A model generated the notes under the pieces. The model did no database searches. It was given only the letters and a program-made list of their open reading frames with translations, and was not told the DNA's origin. The translations under genes were made by a program, and so were the position numbers. Positions 27,537-36,457 of a stretch of DNA of 64,000 nucleotides are shown here, one piece after another. The stretch is from Muribaculaceae bacterium (GTDB lineage: Bacteria > Bacteroidota > Bacteroidia > Bacteroidales > Muribaculaceae): contig CAJSYI010000003.1 of NCBI GenBank assembly GCA_910573745.1, positions 62,001-126,000 of the forward strand. Direction: 5' to 3'. Numbering within the stretch: position 1 is the first letter of the stretch; each line of letters starts with the position of its first letter.

Positions 27537-27962
27537 ATGGGAAGGATAATAGCTATAGATTACGGGCGTAAACGCTGCGGCGTGGCCGTTACAGACGTTC
27601 TGAAGATTGCCGCCAACGGGCTTCCGACTCAGCGGACATGCGACCTTATGGGATTCCTGCAGAATTACGTTTCAAAGGAACCTGTGGAGCGTATCGTGGT
27701 AGGGTTGCCCAAGACATTGTCCGGAACACCTTCAGAAAGCATGCAGTATATCACACCTTTTCTTCAAAAGCTCGGGAAAATGTTTCCGGCCATTCCTGTG
27801 GAAACTTTCGACGAGCGTTTCACTTCCGCCATTGCCCATCGCGAGATGTTGGCCGCAGGCGTGAAGAAAAGCGACAGGCAGCGCAAAGACCTCGCAGACC
27901 AGACTGCCGCCACCATCATCCTTACGGATTATCTCAACTCTCGTAGTTTCAACTGCTTATGA
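27537..27962 (+). CDS. ruvX: Holliday-junction resolvase-like YqgF/RuvX
   Basis: The 141-residue RNase H-like protein has IIAIDYGRKRCGVAVTD (first catalytic aspartate), ERIVVGLPKTLSGTPS, PVETFDERFTSAIAHREM and the final KDLADQTAATIIL with the acidic residue. Family members act in 16S rRNA 5'-end processing and possibly recombination. From memory ruvX and def are often neighbours in Bacteroidales; here a cobalamin-controlled two-gene unit lies between them. Confidence 0.92.
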   Translation: MGRIIAIDYGRKRCGVAVTDVLKIAANGLPTQRTCDLMGFLQNYVSKEPVERIVVGLPKTLSGTPSESMQYITPFLQKLGKMFPAIPVETFDERFTSAIAHREMLAAGVKKSDRQRKDLADQTAATIILTDYLNSRSFNCL

Positions 27963-27992
27963 CTCCTCTTATGTTTTTTGTCCTAAAAAAGG

Positions 27993-28024
27993 TTTGCCGT
28001 TTATAAGAATTTATTGTAATTTTG
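27993..28024 (+). promoter_or_regulatory. Promoter of the cobalamin-riboswitch transcript
   Basis: TTTG (27993-27996), 20 bases, TAATTTTG (28017-28024). The transcript would begin near 28031, right at the riboswitch. Confidence 0.72.
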
Positions 28025-28030
28025 CCGCCG

Positions 28031-28292
28031 AAAATATGCCCGGATGCGCGAGGCCACGGCTCTGCAAAGGCAGAAGCCTCTCGCCGGGAACGGGGTGCGA
28101 TTCCCCGACAGACGCGCTGCTGTGATTCTCCGTTTCAGATAGCCAAGAACTGGAGTATCGGTTTTCCGACCGACCAAGTTCCGGCGAATGCAATTCGCCG
28201 CTAAACTGAAGAATCCGCTTTTCATTCTGCCACTGGCTTTGACAGGCCGGGAAGGCGAAAAGCTGGAAAGGAGATAAGTCAGAAGACCTGCA
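28031..28292 (+). ncRNA. Cobalamin (adenosylcobalamin-type) riboswitch
   Basis: The leader carries the conserved cores of the cobalamin aptamer in order: GGGAACGGGGTGCGATTCCC followed by GACAGACGCGCTGCTGTGA (about 28088-28125), then GCCACTGG and CCGGGAAGGCG (about 28230-28255), and finally AAGTCAGAAGACCTGC (about 28276-28291). Such switches shut off downstream genes when B12 is plentiful. A CATATCC/GGATATG hairpin (28305-28311 and 28321-28327) just after it may be part of the expression platform. About 205 bases remain before the first gene. Outer boundaries are approximate. Confidence 0.9.
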
Positions 28293-28497
28293 TCCGAATA
28301 AAAACATATCCCCCTCAAGAGGATATGCCAAAGGCATCTTTCCTATGGAGCTTCGCGAAACAAGCTTGGAAGGAGAACGGACTGAGCGGCCTTTGGACTA
28401 TGCCATTGCCGTGGCTTCTGGCCATATCTTTGTTTATCCCCTTTTTATTTTCGCGGCTTCATAAAAATATGGATTGCATTAACTGATTTATATTTTT

Positions 28498-30471
28498 ATG
28501 AAACAAGAAAAACTGTTCAAACTGACTGTATCCGGCCTGTTGATTGCCGGATTCGCATCGTCTGCGGATGCCGAGCTGAAGAATGTGGTTGTCTCGGCAC
28601 CGGAAAACGCCACGGTATCAATCACAAAGAAAAAAGGATCGAAGCATTACGTCGCTTTTGAAACATATGACCATGTTTCAAAGGAAGTGCGCGATGGAAT
28701 GCAGGTTCTCACGTATGAACTGGAAACCGGCACTTCTCAGTATTGCTACAGGGTGAGCCGCGCCGGCAACCTTACCCAGGCAGGACTCTTCTCTGCTTCC
28801 AAGACCGACATCATCGAGATTTCGGAAGAGTCGCTTGGAGCGCATACCAACCGTTATTTCAACCACGAGGTCTGGGGCAACGGCACCAACTATGCAGACA
28901 TATTCCTCAACATAAACAAACGCAATCTTCTGCGGCTCAAAACAGGCGACACGTTCCAAATCGTGAATCTGCGCACATGGCAGCTGACCAACAACTCTTC
29001 CGGAAACTATTTCATCGAACCGGATTTCAGATACAATGTGCTTGACATGGATTTCCAGCCAGACGATTCTATAATCGAGGTGGACAGGAATGGAATCATT
29101 ACTGCGAAGAAGGCGGGAACAGCAATAGTACAGGTACGCTATGACGGCATCAAACTTGAAACTGCCTACGGTTCCATGTGGAGCGAAATCTGGGCTGAAA
29201 ACACCGGTACGTTCGTGGTAACGGTGGATGCAGATGCCGAAAACTCCCCGGCCGACAACATCCGTCTCGCCTACAAGCCAGCCGAAGAGCTCGACTGTGA
29301 GCATGACATACTTTATTATATGTGCGGTGAACCAGGCTACAAACTTACGTTCACTCCCGATGAAGGTTCTTCTGTAACCGTAGCCAACCCTCTCGTCGAT
29401 GCCGAATCCAACAATGTGGCTTACCCCGAAGGATTCTCGGCCGAAAACGTTACCGTTAATGCCGACGGCTCCGTTACAGTCTTGCTGACCTTCGGACGCA
29501 ACATAATACGCACCGCCGACACTTCCGGCAATGCCAATTATCAGGTGCTTTCTGCAAAGCCCGTGGAAATGAATCTCGTGAAGGTGCGTGAAGATGATTA
29601 TGTGCTTCCGGGAGACAATGTGAAGATGGAATTCAAAGGATTGTACCATGTCGCCGGAAAACTCGCAGGGTTATACAATTCAACATGTTATATCCAGTTC
29701 AATGGAAAATCAAACGGAACGTCAATGCTCGGTGAAGGCCAATACGACTTCGCAGGCAACGCCAAGGCTCAGACATTCCCGATAAGCATATCCCCCACGG
29801 CAACAGGCGACTCCATCATAGGCTCCGGATGCCTCAATCCTTTGGGGTTCGGCTCCAAGCCAAGTGTCCACAGAGGCATAAACTATGTAGATGGCATCAA
29901 TCCCAATTTCAATGCAGGTACGATTAGCGGGCAGTTCGGCTCTATTCCCGAACAGACGATACACGTTACGCCGCTTCAGGACATGCCACGCCTTTTTGTA
30001 TCCCTTGAGGCCAATGAAAGCCGCAGCATAGTGAACATGTCGGCAGTCAAAGCCGCTTTCGGAGAATCTGTGGCATGGGAAAGTTCAGACGAATCGGTAG
30101 CGACTGTCGATGAGAACGGCAAAGTAACCGGAATCAATCGGGGCGTAGCCGTCATCTCCGCACTGCGTATGGATACACGCGATGCATCACCTGCGATTAC
30201 GTGCGACGTGTCTGTCGGCGGGGTTTCCGTAGGCATAGAAGATGTTTCAACAGAAAACACAGAGTCAGTTTTCTATCCTAATCCTTGCAACGGAGTGCTT
30301 TACGTTGATTCGGCATCGGATTCCGATATGGACGTGTATTCTCTTTCCGGTTCACGTATGATGTCTGTGAAGATTGAAGAGGGAACTAATACAATGGATG
30401 TCTCACATCTCGCCTCTGGAATGTATATTGTGCGCATCGGCGGAAAAACCGACAAACTGATTGTAAGATAA
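28498..30471 (+). CDS. Secreted Ig-like (BIG2) surface protein with T9SS-type C-terminal tail
   Basis: The 657-residue protein has a signal peptide (about 1-25), a long beta-rich region of unrecognised family, a BIG2-like domain near the end (WESSDESVATVDENGKVTGI, about 520-545) and a type A sorting tail (FYPNPCNGVLYV...LASGMYIVRI), which in Bacteroidetes directs export and surface attachment by the type IX system. It is the first gene after the cobalamin riboswitch, so it probably takes part in capture of B12 or related corrinoids at the cell surface. That role rests on context only. Confidence 0.75.
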   Translation: MKQEKLFKLTVSGLLIAGFASSADAELKNVVVSAPENATVSITKKKGSKHYVAFETYDHVSKEVRDGMQVLTYELETGTSQYCYRVSRAGNLTQAGLFSASKTDIIEISEESLGAHTNRYFNHEVWGNGTNYADIFLNINKRNLLRLKTGDTFQIVNLRTWQLTNNSSGNYFIEPDFRYNVLDMDFQPDDSIIEVDRNGIITAKKAGTAIVQVRYDGIKLETAYGSMWSEIWAENTGTFVVTVDADAENSPADNIRLAYKPAEELDCEHDILYYMCGEPGYKLTFTPDEGSSVTVANPLVDAESNNVAYPEGFSAENVTVNADGSVTVLLTFGRNIIRTADTSGNANYQVLSAKPVEMNLVKVREDDYVLPGDNVKMEFKGLYHVAGKLAGLYNSTCYIQFNGKSNGTSMLGEGQYDFAGNAKAQTFPISISPTATGDSIIGSGCLNPLGFGSKPSVHRGINYVDGINPNFNAGTISGQFGSIPEQTIHVTPLQDMPRLFVSLEANESRSIVNMSAVKAAFGESVAWESSDESVATVDENGKVTGINRGVAVISALRMDTRDASPAITCDVSVGGVSVGIEDVSTENTESVFYPNPCNGVLYVDSASDSDMDVYSLSGSRMMSVKIEEGTNTMDVSHLASGMYIVRIGGKTDKLIVR

Positions 30472-30478
30472 CATACAA

Positions 30479-32197
30479 ATGAAATCAACGGACATCGCGA
30501 TTGCGGCTGCAGTCATTCTTGCTGCATCAGGACTGACTTCCTGCTATGACGACTCAGGACTCAAAGAGCGCATCGAAAACGTGGAAGGCCGGGTGCAGAG
30601 CATTGAAGAGCGCATAAACGCCATCAACACCGACATAGCCTCGCTTCGGCAATTGATAGCCTCGCTTTCCGGCGGCGCAGTCATTACCGCAGTGGAGGAG
30701 ACACCAGACGGCTACAGACTCACATTGAGCAATGGACGCGTCATAAACGTCAACCACGGGCGTGACGGGAAAGACGGTCTGGACGGAAAGGATGCACCGA
30801 TCATCGGAGTGGGAGAGGAGAACGGCGTGTATTACTGGACAATCACCGTAGACGGTTCTACGTCATGGCTTACTGATGCCAACGGCAACAACCTTCCGGT
30901 ATCCGGACAGAAAGGTGATAAAGGCGACCAAGGCAATCCAGGACAAGCAGGCAATGACGGGCAAGAGGGCAAGACTCCGGTCATAGGGGTAAAGGACGGT
31001 TACTGGACTGTGGACTATGGCAACGGCCCGCAGTTTGTGCTTGACTCCGATGGCGAAAAAGTCTGTGCCGTCCCCAAGAATCCCGGCAGCGGAATCTTCG
31101 AGAGCGTGAAGCCTGAGGAAGACGGGATTGTCTTCACTCTTCCGAGCGGCGAGTCATTCTCTGTGCCGCGAGTGGACAACTTCGGCCTTACAATCGACAC
31201 GTCGAACCCGTATTTCAGAAAGGGAGAGACACGTGTATATGAAATGGCACTTACCGGTGTAAGCGACATTTATGTGTCTAAAGCAAGCGAAGGATGGACT
31301 GCCTCCATCGACGGCAACCGTCTTACCGTCGCCGCCCCGCCAGAAGCCGATACCGGCGACAAGGGGGACATACGGGTGATTGTGGTCAACAGGCGTCATG
31401 ACGTCAGGGCTTTCAGGATTTCCTTGGAAATAGCCTCAGACATACGTGTGCTTACTTTTGAAGATGCCGACTACAGAGGTTCAGGCAATATGCTCGGCAG
31501 GAAAGACTGGAGTTCTCTTATAGATTCCCCGCAATACAATGGCCCTCTGCTTTATCCTAATTCGGAAGAGAATGTGTACAACTGGCATGACGAAGGAAAC
31601 ACAGAGCTGGCTTCCCGCCTTGTCAATGCCTATGGTGACGGCAATTTCTGGACCGGCGGCATGGCTGTCTCAGACTATGTAGACACCGACCTCGGCAACG
31701 GAGACTTCAATCACCAGCTTGCCGTTTTCTCCCGCGACGGCGACGGCAACGGCGGACACAACGGTTCCAGAAACTTCTGCGTCCAGAATGGGTATAAAGA
31801 CACCGACCCGTCGGGGCTTGGCTACAACAACAAGCTGCCGGAACTCTACTTCCACGACGGCAAGGCCCGTGTGGTGAAGAGCATATGGGTCAACGTTACC
31901 ACTTATTTTGCGAATGTCTGGAAAAACGGCAACGGGCTTTCAGAGCCTGGAGGTGAAGCTGTCTTTAAAATAGTGGCATATGCCTTCGATGCGTCCGGGA
32001 ATGAGATTGCCTCGCATCCTTCGTTCACTCTCGCTGACGGAAGCGATATGATCTCAGGATGGCAGGAATTCGATCTGTCGTCGCTGGGCAAGGTAAGCAA
32101 ACTCACGTTCAATCTTGAATGTTCCACCAACAACGGCTATGGAATGAGTCTCCCTTCTTATTTTGCCTTTGACGACGTGAGCGTGGTTTTCGACTGA
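30479..32197 (+). CDS. Surface lipoprotein with coiled coil, collagen-like linker and DUF4465 domain (candidate B12-binding protein)
   Basis: The 572-residue lipoprotein has a lipobox (GLTSC, Cys at about 22) and a short coiled coil (LKERIENVEGRVQSIEERIN, about 28-50) in a DUF4988-like N-terminus. A Gly-rich collagen-like stretch (QKGDKGDQGNPGQAGNDGQ, about 145-163) and a beta region follow. The C-terminal domain (about 325-572) reads like DUF4465: TFEDADY, YNWHDEGNTELAS, FWTGGMAVSDY, ELYFHDGKARVVKSIWVN, SYFAFDDVSVVFD. DUF4465 lipoproteins have been described as B12-binding (BtuH) in gut Bacteroidetes. Seven bases separate it from the gene before, both under the cobalamin riboswitch. Confidence 0.8.
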   Translation: MKSTDIAIAAAVILAASGLTSCYDDSGLKERIENVEGRVQSIEERINAINTDIASLRQLIASLSGGAVITAVEETPDGYRLTLSNGRVINVNHGRDGKDGLDGKDAPIIGVGEENGVYYWTITVDGSTSWLTDANGNNLPVSGQKGDKGDQGNPGQAGNDGQEGKTPVIGVKDGYWTVDYGNGPQFVLDSDGEKVCAVPKNPGSGIFESVKPEEDGIVFTLPSGESFSVPRVDNFGLTIDTSNPYFRKGETRVYEMALTGVSDIYVSKASEGWTASIDGNRLTVAAPPEADTGDKGDIRVIVVNRRHDVRAFRISLEIASDIRVLTFEDADYRGSGNMLGRKDWSSLIDSPQYNGPLLYPNSEENVYNWHDEGNTELASRLVNAYGDGNFWTGGMAVSDYVDTDLGNGDFNHQLAVFSRDGDGNGGHNGSRNFCVQNGYKDTDPSGLGYNNKLPELYFHDGKARVVKSIWVNVTTYFANVWKNGNGLSEPGGEAVFKIVAYAFDASGNEIASHPSFTLADGSDMISGWQEFDLSSLGKVSKLTFNLECSTNNGYGMSLPSYFAFDDVSVVFD

Positions 32198-32248
32198 AAA
32201 AAACGATTCTTCAACATTAAATAGACGATATAGATTGATTTTGAATTT

Positions 32249-32285
32249 CGTCCGGATCTGCGTGATGCAGGTCCGGACGCGCTTT
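32249..32285 (+). terminator. Terminator of the cobalamin-controlled unit
   Basis: A 13-pair stem with one G-T wobble (32249-32261 with 32267-32279) and a 5-base loop is followed by CGCTTTTGG. It sits 52 bases after the lipoprotein stop. Confidence 0.75.
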
Positions 32286-32334
32286 TGGCCGTCAGAAGTA
32301 TTTTTGCTAACTTTGTACAATAATTCAAATCAAG

Positions 32335-32895
32335 ATGAAACTACCGATATACCTTTACGGCCAGCCTGTGCTTCGCGAGGAGGCCGAAGACATAACCCCG
32401 GATTATCCCGAGCTCAAAAAGCTCATCAATGATATGTGGGAGACCATGTACGCCAGTGAAGGCGTGGGTCTTGCAGCTCCGCAGATAGGAAAGCCGATAA
32501 GCCTGATAGTCCTCGACGGTTCGGCGCTCGCCGAGGATTTCCCCGAGTGCAATGATTCCAAGATGGTGCTCATAAATCCGGTGCTTGACGTAATCGAGGA
32601 TATGGATCCTGTGAGCCGCAGTGAAGGATGCCTTTCGCTTCCCGGAATGTCCGAAAACGTCAGCCGTGTCGAGCATGTGCGCCTGAACTGGCTCGACGAA
32701 GATTTTCAGGAACACGAAAAAGAATTCACAGGTTTCCTGAGCCGCATTATGCAGCATGAATACGACCATCTGCTCGGCACCGTCTATACAGACCGCGTCG
32801 CACCCATACGCAAGGCTTTGATACGCAGCAAGCTCAACAACATATCCAAAGGCAAGGTGAAATGCGACTATCGGGTCAAGGCTGCCCGGAAATAA
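32335..32895 (+). CDS. def: Peptide deformylase
   Basis: This 186-residue metalloenzyme removes the formyl group from nascent proteins. All three motifs are present: GVGLAAPQIG (residues about 43-52), EGCLSLPG with the metal cysteine (about 100-107), and QHEYDHLLG with two metal histidines and the catalytic glutamate (about 140-148). It probably has its own promoter in the spacer after the B12 unit. Downstream, at 33006, the accessory island begins. Confidence 0.96.
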   Translation: MKLPIYLYGQPVLREEAEDITPDYPELKKLINDMWETMYASEGVGLAAPQIGKPISLIVLDGSALAEDFPECNDSKMVLINPVLDVIEDMDPVSRSEGCLSLPGMSENVSRVEHVRLNWLDEDFQEHEKEFTGFLSRIMQHEYDHLLGTVYTDRVAPIRKALIRSKLNNISKGKVKCDYRVKAARK

Positions 32896-33005
32896 CGCCA
32901 AGATTTCTCTGATTCCTAACGCCACCGGCAAATCTCGACATCCCCCTTTGGAAAAACAAGAAGCGTTAGCGTTATGCTTGATGTTTTGTATAAGTTATCA
33001 CAACT

Positions 33006-33446
33006 ATGAATAAAATGGTTTTTTCATGGGCAGAAGACGCCAATGGCATAATGGTACACGTTGATAGCGTGAGCAATGGACTGAAATGTTGCTGCACCTG
33101 TCCTTGTTGCCATGAGTCTCTTAAAGCCAACCAAGGGAGAGAAAGAGCGCATAGTTTCGCACATCATAGTGATAAGCGCAGAGCGAATCTGAAAAACTGC
33201 TATATGGTTACAATGTACAAGTTGGCTGAGCAGATTATTCAACAGGAAAAGAAGATTCGTGTTCCGTCCTATTATGGAATATTCAAGGAAAAAGAGCTTG
33301 AATTTACAGATGTTGTTGTAGATAGCCGAATCCTACCGGATTCCGTCCCTCTAAAAGCCCTTGCCGACCGCTTCGCGGCGGTAGAGGCCGTGCCTCTGTT
33401 TCGCCTGTGGCGAGGAGCTACGCTGAATGCTCAATGTGTGATTTGA
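33006..33446 (+). pseudogene. CoiA-like protein, N-terminal fragment (truncated)
   Basis: The first 110 or so residues look like the start of a CoiA-like nuclease: a zinc-finger-like CTCPCCHESLKANQGRERAHSFAHHSD, then a helical segment and VPSYYGIFKEKELEFTDVVVDSR, where the nuclease core should begin. After about 33346 the frame runs into unrelated sequence (ILPDSVPLKALADRFAAVE) and stops at 33446. A matching C-terminal fragment lies at 40172-40712, with the island between. Base composition is more AT-rich than in def next door. The family call is tentative. Confidence 0.55.
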
Positions 33447-33562
33447 CATAACAAAACGCAAATACCGGGTAGACAATTCGACAAATCACATTCGTCACGT
33501 GATTTGTCGAATTCAGAATTTGATATGTCGAACGAGCGATACTGAATCGAATGAAATTGACA

Positions 33563-33587
33563 AGCCCCGACAATCACTGCCGGGGCT
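33563..33587 (-). terminator. Terminator-like hairpin after the barrel gene
   Basis: AGCCCCG (33563-33569) pairs with CGGGGCT (33581-33587) around an 11-base loop. On the minus strand it lies 35 bases downstream of the outer-membrane gene and runs into TTGTCAATTTC. Confidence 0.55.
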
Positions 33588-33622
33588 GCCTGTCTTTGTC
33601 GATGTATGATTAAGCTGTTCCC

Positions 33623-35710
33623 TTATTTCAGAATTGCGCTGCCGGCACCTGACATTTGTGTTGCTTCGTTGCCGACCTTGATTTTCTTGCCAAACCCAAA
33701 AGTATAGGTTGCGGACACATATATGAAGCAGTGGTTATTCGGATTATAGGCAGTCTGAACAAAGTCATAGTTTTTGCTTTTCATCACTGATGAGCCGCTT
33801 CGCCAGTTCCATCTGAAAGGATTAGCAATCTGCGCTTGGAAATTCCATGAAGAATTACCCCAACCGACAATAGCAGTGTATGCGTTTTTGCTATTCTCCC
33901 ATACGCCATTTATAAAGTTGCCCGCAGATGACATATTTGATTGGTACTGTATGCCAAAATGCCACTGATTTAGATAATAGAAGGCTTGGAGATACCAGTT
34001 GAGATGAGATTTTGTCCAATTGAAAGGTTGCTCGTTTTTAGCTATATAGTGCGCCAACTGACCATTGATTTGGAGGTTACCGTCAAGGAGTCGAGCAGTG
34101 CCGTTTATTCCGTAGCGGCCTTCAATGAACTTCCCCATTGGTTGTTGAACGGTACGGATAATGCCGTCAGCCGAAGCCTCGTATACATACGCGAAACGAT
34201 TGGTCGCTATGAAGCCTGTGGCAAATGCGGCAAAATTGAATTTATTGTTTGGCAACCATTGGTAGCTCACGCCGAAATCGTAACACTTGTATGGTTTGAG
34301 ATTGGGGTTGCCGGTATATCTCATCAGAGGGTTGGATTGAATGACAGTCGAGCTGCGTACTGAAAGGTCGGGAATCTGGTTGCTATAATGGAATTCGGCA
34401 TTAAATGAGTTTTTGTTGTTGAATGAATATTGAGCTGAAAAGTCAATCCATGGATGCGTGTCATTTTCGGTAACATCCTCGGTTTTGGTGCGGTCGTAGG
34501 AAAAGCCGATGCCTACACTTCCATAGAATTTATCAGAGGTATAGTTGTAGGAAACGCCCGGTCCGATTCTAAAAAGCGTGAGCCTGTCATCCGATGAGGC
34601 AGTGCCTGAATATTTTGTTTTACTATTGTAATAAAAGCCTTGTGTAAAGACAGATATGTCGCCCCACTTGCCGAAGTCGTGCTGGAAGCGGAGGTTTCCG
34701 CTTGCTTTATGTGTGTTGTCGAAAGCGTTGTTGATAAATTCCGAAGATTGCCCTTCGGAGTATCTGCGATACTGCTTGGAGTGGGCGTATGAGTAATACG
34801 GAGCAAAATTCAGGGTATTGCCGTGGGGAAGTATGAAATGCCAGTAGCCGTTGTAAGTTACGTAGTTTTGCCGGTGATTTGCTTCATTAGTGAAATCAGT
34901 TTGCGGAAAATCGGCGGGAGAGAAATAAACAGAGCCGGAGGTATTTTCTTTCGGAAAATTATCGAAAGTAGCTCCAATAGAGTTGCTCATTGAAATTTTA
35001 TCTGTGCGATATAGAGCCTTGAAGGTAGGCCAAAAATATCTCCGCCTTGACTCTGCATCGTCGGTTATGGAGTAACGCTCGAATTGCTTGATTGAGCCGT
35101 CAGACTGTGGCAGACGGTACGTTTCAACTGTATTGTTGTAATCATGACTTCCGTTGCGATAATAACCACCTACGCCGAGGTCGTAGGTCATTTTTTTATA
35201 CTGGAACTTGGAGTAAAGGTTGAGCTGACCTGAATTGGAAATGAAAAACTCATTAGCGGAGGCTTTGAGATAGCCGCCATACTCATACTTCTGCATAATG
35301 AAATTAATGACATGCGCACTTCCTTGAAAGCGAGGATCTTTGGGATAGTCATAATATTCCAACTTTTTGACATCAGCCATCCGCATGCCTGAGAGGTCCT
35401 GCTCGGATGCAGGCAGATAGTCAATGTAAATGTTGACAGCCTTGCCGGTATTGGTCTTTACCGAGTTTCCCATACCCGGAGAAAGCTGTGGAATTGCCAT
35501 ACGGTTAAGCAGATCGGTTGCCGTTTGCGACGAATTTTTCTGTTTCGAGGTTGGTATATAAGATGAAACGGTTGCAGAGGTGCGTTGCATTTGAGCCTCT
35601 ACAACTACCTCACCAAGTTCTTTAGTCTTTATACTGTCCTGCGCTTCCGTCTGCGCCAAAGCACATAAAGCACAGGGTAAAGCGATGATGGATGTGATTA
35701 CTTGTTTCAT
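33623..35710 (-). CDS. Outer-membrane beta-barrel (TonB-receptor-like) protein
   Basis: The 695-residue protein has a signal peptide (about 1-24), a short plug-like region (LGEVVVEAQMQRTS, about 32-45; LLNRMAIPQLSP; DVKKLEYYDYPKDPRF, about 113-128) and a long aromatic-rich barrel ending in the YTFGFGK stretch. It lacks the carboxypeptidase-like N-terminal domain of the other receptors here. It fits the outer-membrane beta-barrel family related to TonB receptors. Its promoter carries the same 15-bp box as the divergent gene at 35885, so the two are probably coregulated. Ligand unknown. Confidence 0.8.
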   Translation of the reverse strand: MKQVITSIIALPCALCALAQTEAQDSIKTKELGEVVVEAQMQRTSATVSSYIPTSKQKNSSQTATDLLNRMAIPQLSPGMGNSVKTNTGKAVNIYIDYLPASEQDLSGMRMADVKKLEYYDYPKDPRFQGSAHVINFIMQKYEYGGYLKASANEFFISNSGQLNLYSKFQYKKMTYDLGVGGYYRNGSHDYNNTVETYRLPQSDGSIKQFERYSITDDAESRRRYFWPTFKALYRTDKISMSNSIGATFDNFPKENTSGSVYFSPADFPQTDFTNEANHRQNYVTYNGYWHFILPHGNTLNFAPYYSYAHSKQYRRYSEGQSSEFINNAFDNTHKASGNLRFQHDFGKWGDISVFTQGFYYNSKTKYSGTASSDDRLTLFRIGPGVSYNYTSDKFYGSVGIGFSYDRTKTEDVTENDTHPWIDFSAQYSFNNKNSFNAEFHYSNQIPDLSVRSSTVIQSNPLMRYTGNPNLKPYKCYDFGVSYQWLPNNKFNFAAFATGFIATNRFAYVYEASADGIIRTVQQPMGKFIEGRYGINGTARLLDGNLQINGQLAHYIAKNEQPFNWTKSHLNWYLQAFYYLNQWHFGIQYQSNMSSAGNFINGVWENSKNAYTAIVGWGNSSWNFQAQIANPFRWNWRSGSSVMKSKNYDFVQTAYNPNNHCFIYVSATYTFGFGKKIKVGNEATQMSGAGSAILK

Positions 35711-35738
35711 ATCTATGTCGGTTTTATGATTTCTGATG

Positions 35739-35784
35739 CAAAGTTACAGCCGCTGAAAATTCCTTACCATATCCAAAAGTATAT
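35739..35784 (-). promoter_or_regulatory. Promoter and 15-bp box of the barrel gene
   Basis: On the minus strand ATATACTTTTGGATA (35770-35784) lies 23 bases before the -7 box TAACTTTG (35739-35746). There is no -33 box at the usual spacing, which suits an activator-dependent promoter. An identical box at the same distance serves the divergent promoter. Confidence 0.65.
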
Positions 35785-35817
35785 GATTGCATCCTCTGGC
35801 GGCTGGGGGGCGTAAAT

Positions 35818-35863
35818 ATATACTTTTGGATACGGTGCAGTCCTGTGGCTATGCCTAATTTTG
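35818..35863 (+). promoter_or_regulatory. Promoter and 15-bp box of the 35885 gene
   Basis: ATATACTTTTGGATA (35818-35832) lies 23 bases before TAATTTTG (35856-35863). Together with 35770-35784 it forms a perfect inverted repeat with a 33-base spacer. Confidence 0.65.
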
Positions 35864-35884
35864 CAGTGGATTAAATAATCTGAT

Positions 35885-36457
35885 ATGACTGACGAAGAAA
35901 GATATATTATTAAGGAGTGCCGCGTGATGGTTATCGGTACACATGATTTCACCGGATATGTGGTGCCGGAACTGGAGCGGATTGGATTCCGGGATATTCA
36001 GACCGACTGTACCCCTGCCGCTCTTGTTGGACTGTCTCTTGTCAACATCATTGCAGAATATGGCGATAACGGAGAATCATGCCTGAAGCATCTCAAAGAG
36101 CTGAAGACATCGGTAATCTGTCCTTTTGATTTTGTCAGGGGCGCGGGGGCAATGGTGATAATGCCCGGAGATGACATGGAACCTCTTGCACAGCCTGACT
36201 TACGACTGTGGGCGGCAGAATATATACCGGGATACTGTGCTTTCTGGAATATGGAGGGATGCGACTGGCTCGGTGAAGCATTGCCGGAGATAAAAGCCGG
36301 GGTAATCAACGAATCCGCTCAACGGCTTGCAGCACACATATGTGCGCGAATAGCCGCCAATATTGCCGTCGGTAGGGAAGTGAAGCACTTTCCGAGATTT
36401 TATTTAGCGGAGAGTGGAGAGTTAATTGCTAATACCTATACTCCACTATCACAATAG
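35885..36457 (+). CDS. Unrecognised protein of the island
   Basis: I do not recognise this 190-residue protein. There is no signal peptide or membrane segment. The first part (CRVMVIGTHDFTGYVVPELERIGF, read over about 11-34) has the look of a Rossmann-like beta-alpha unit, and the middle holds GAGAMVIMPGDDMEPLAQPDLRLW and CAFWNMEGCDWLGEALPE with several cysteines and tryptophans. It ends in TAG, rare in this window, and its last 9 bases overlap the convergent LuxR-type gene. A shared promoter box links it with the outer-membrane barrel gene; a cytoplasmic role in handling the imported ligand is only a guess. Confidence 0.7.
   Translation: MTDEERYIIKECRVMVIGTHDFTGYVVPELERIGFRDIQTDCTPAALVGLSLVNIIAEYGDNGESCLKHLKELKTSVICPFDFVRGAGAMVIMPGDDMEPLAQPDLRLWAAEYIPGYCAFWNMEGCDWLGEALPEIKAGVINESAQRLAAHICARIAANIAVGREVKHFPRFYLAESGELIANTYTPLSQ

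Noticed and set aside
28678-29649. Minus-strand frame of 323 codons opposite the T9SS-type protein
   Set aside because: Antisense reading with no start signal or family; the plus-strand protein has signal peptide and sorting tail.
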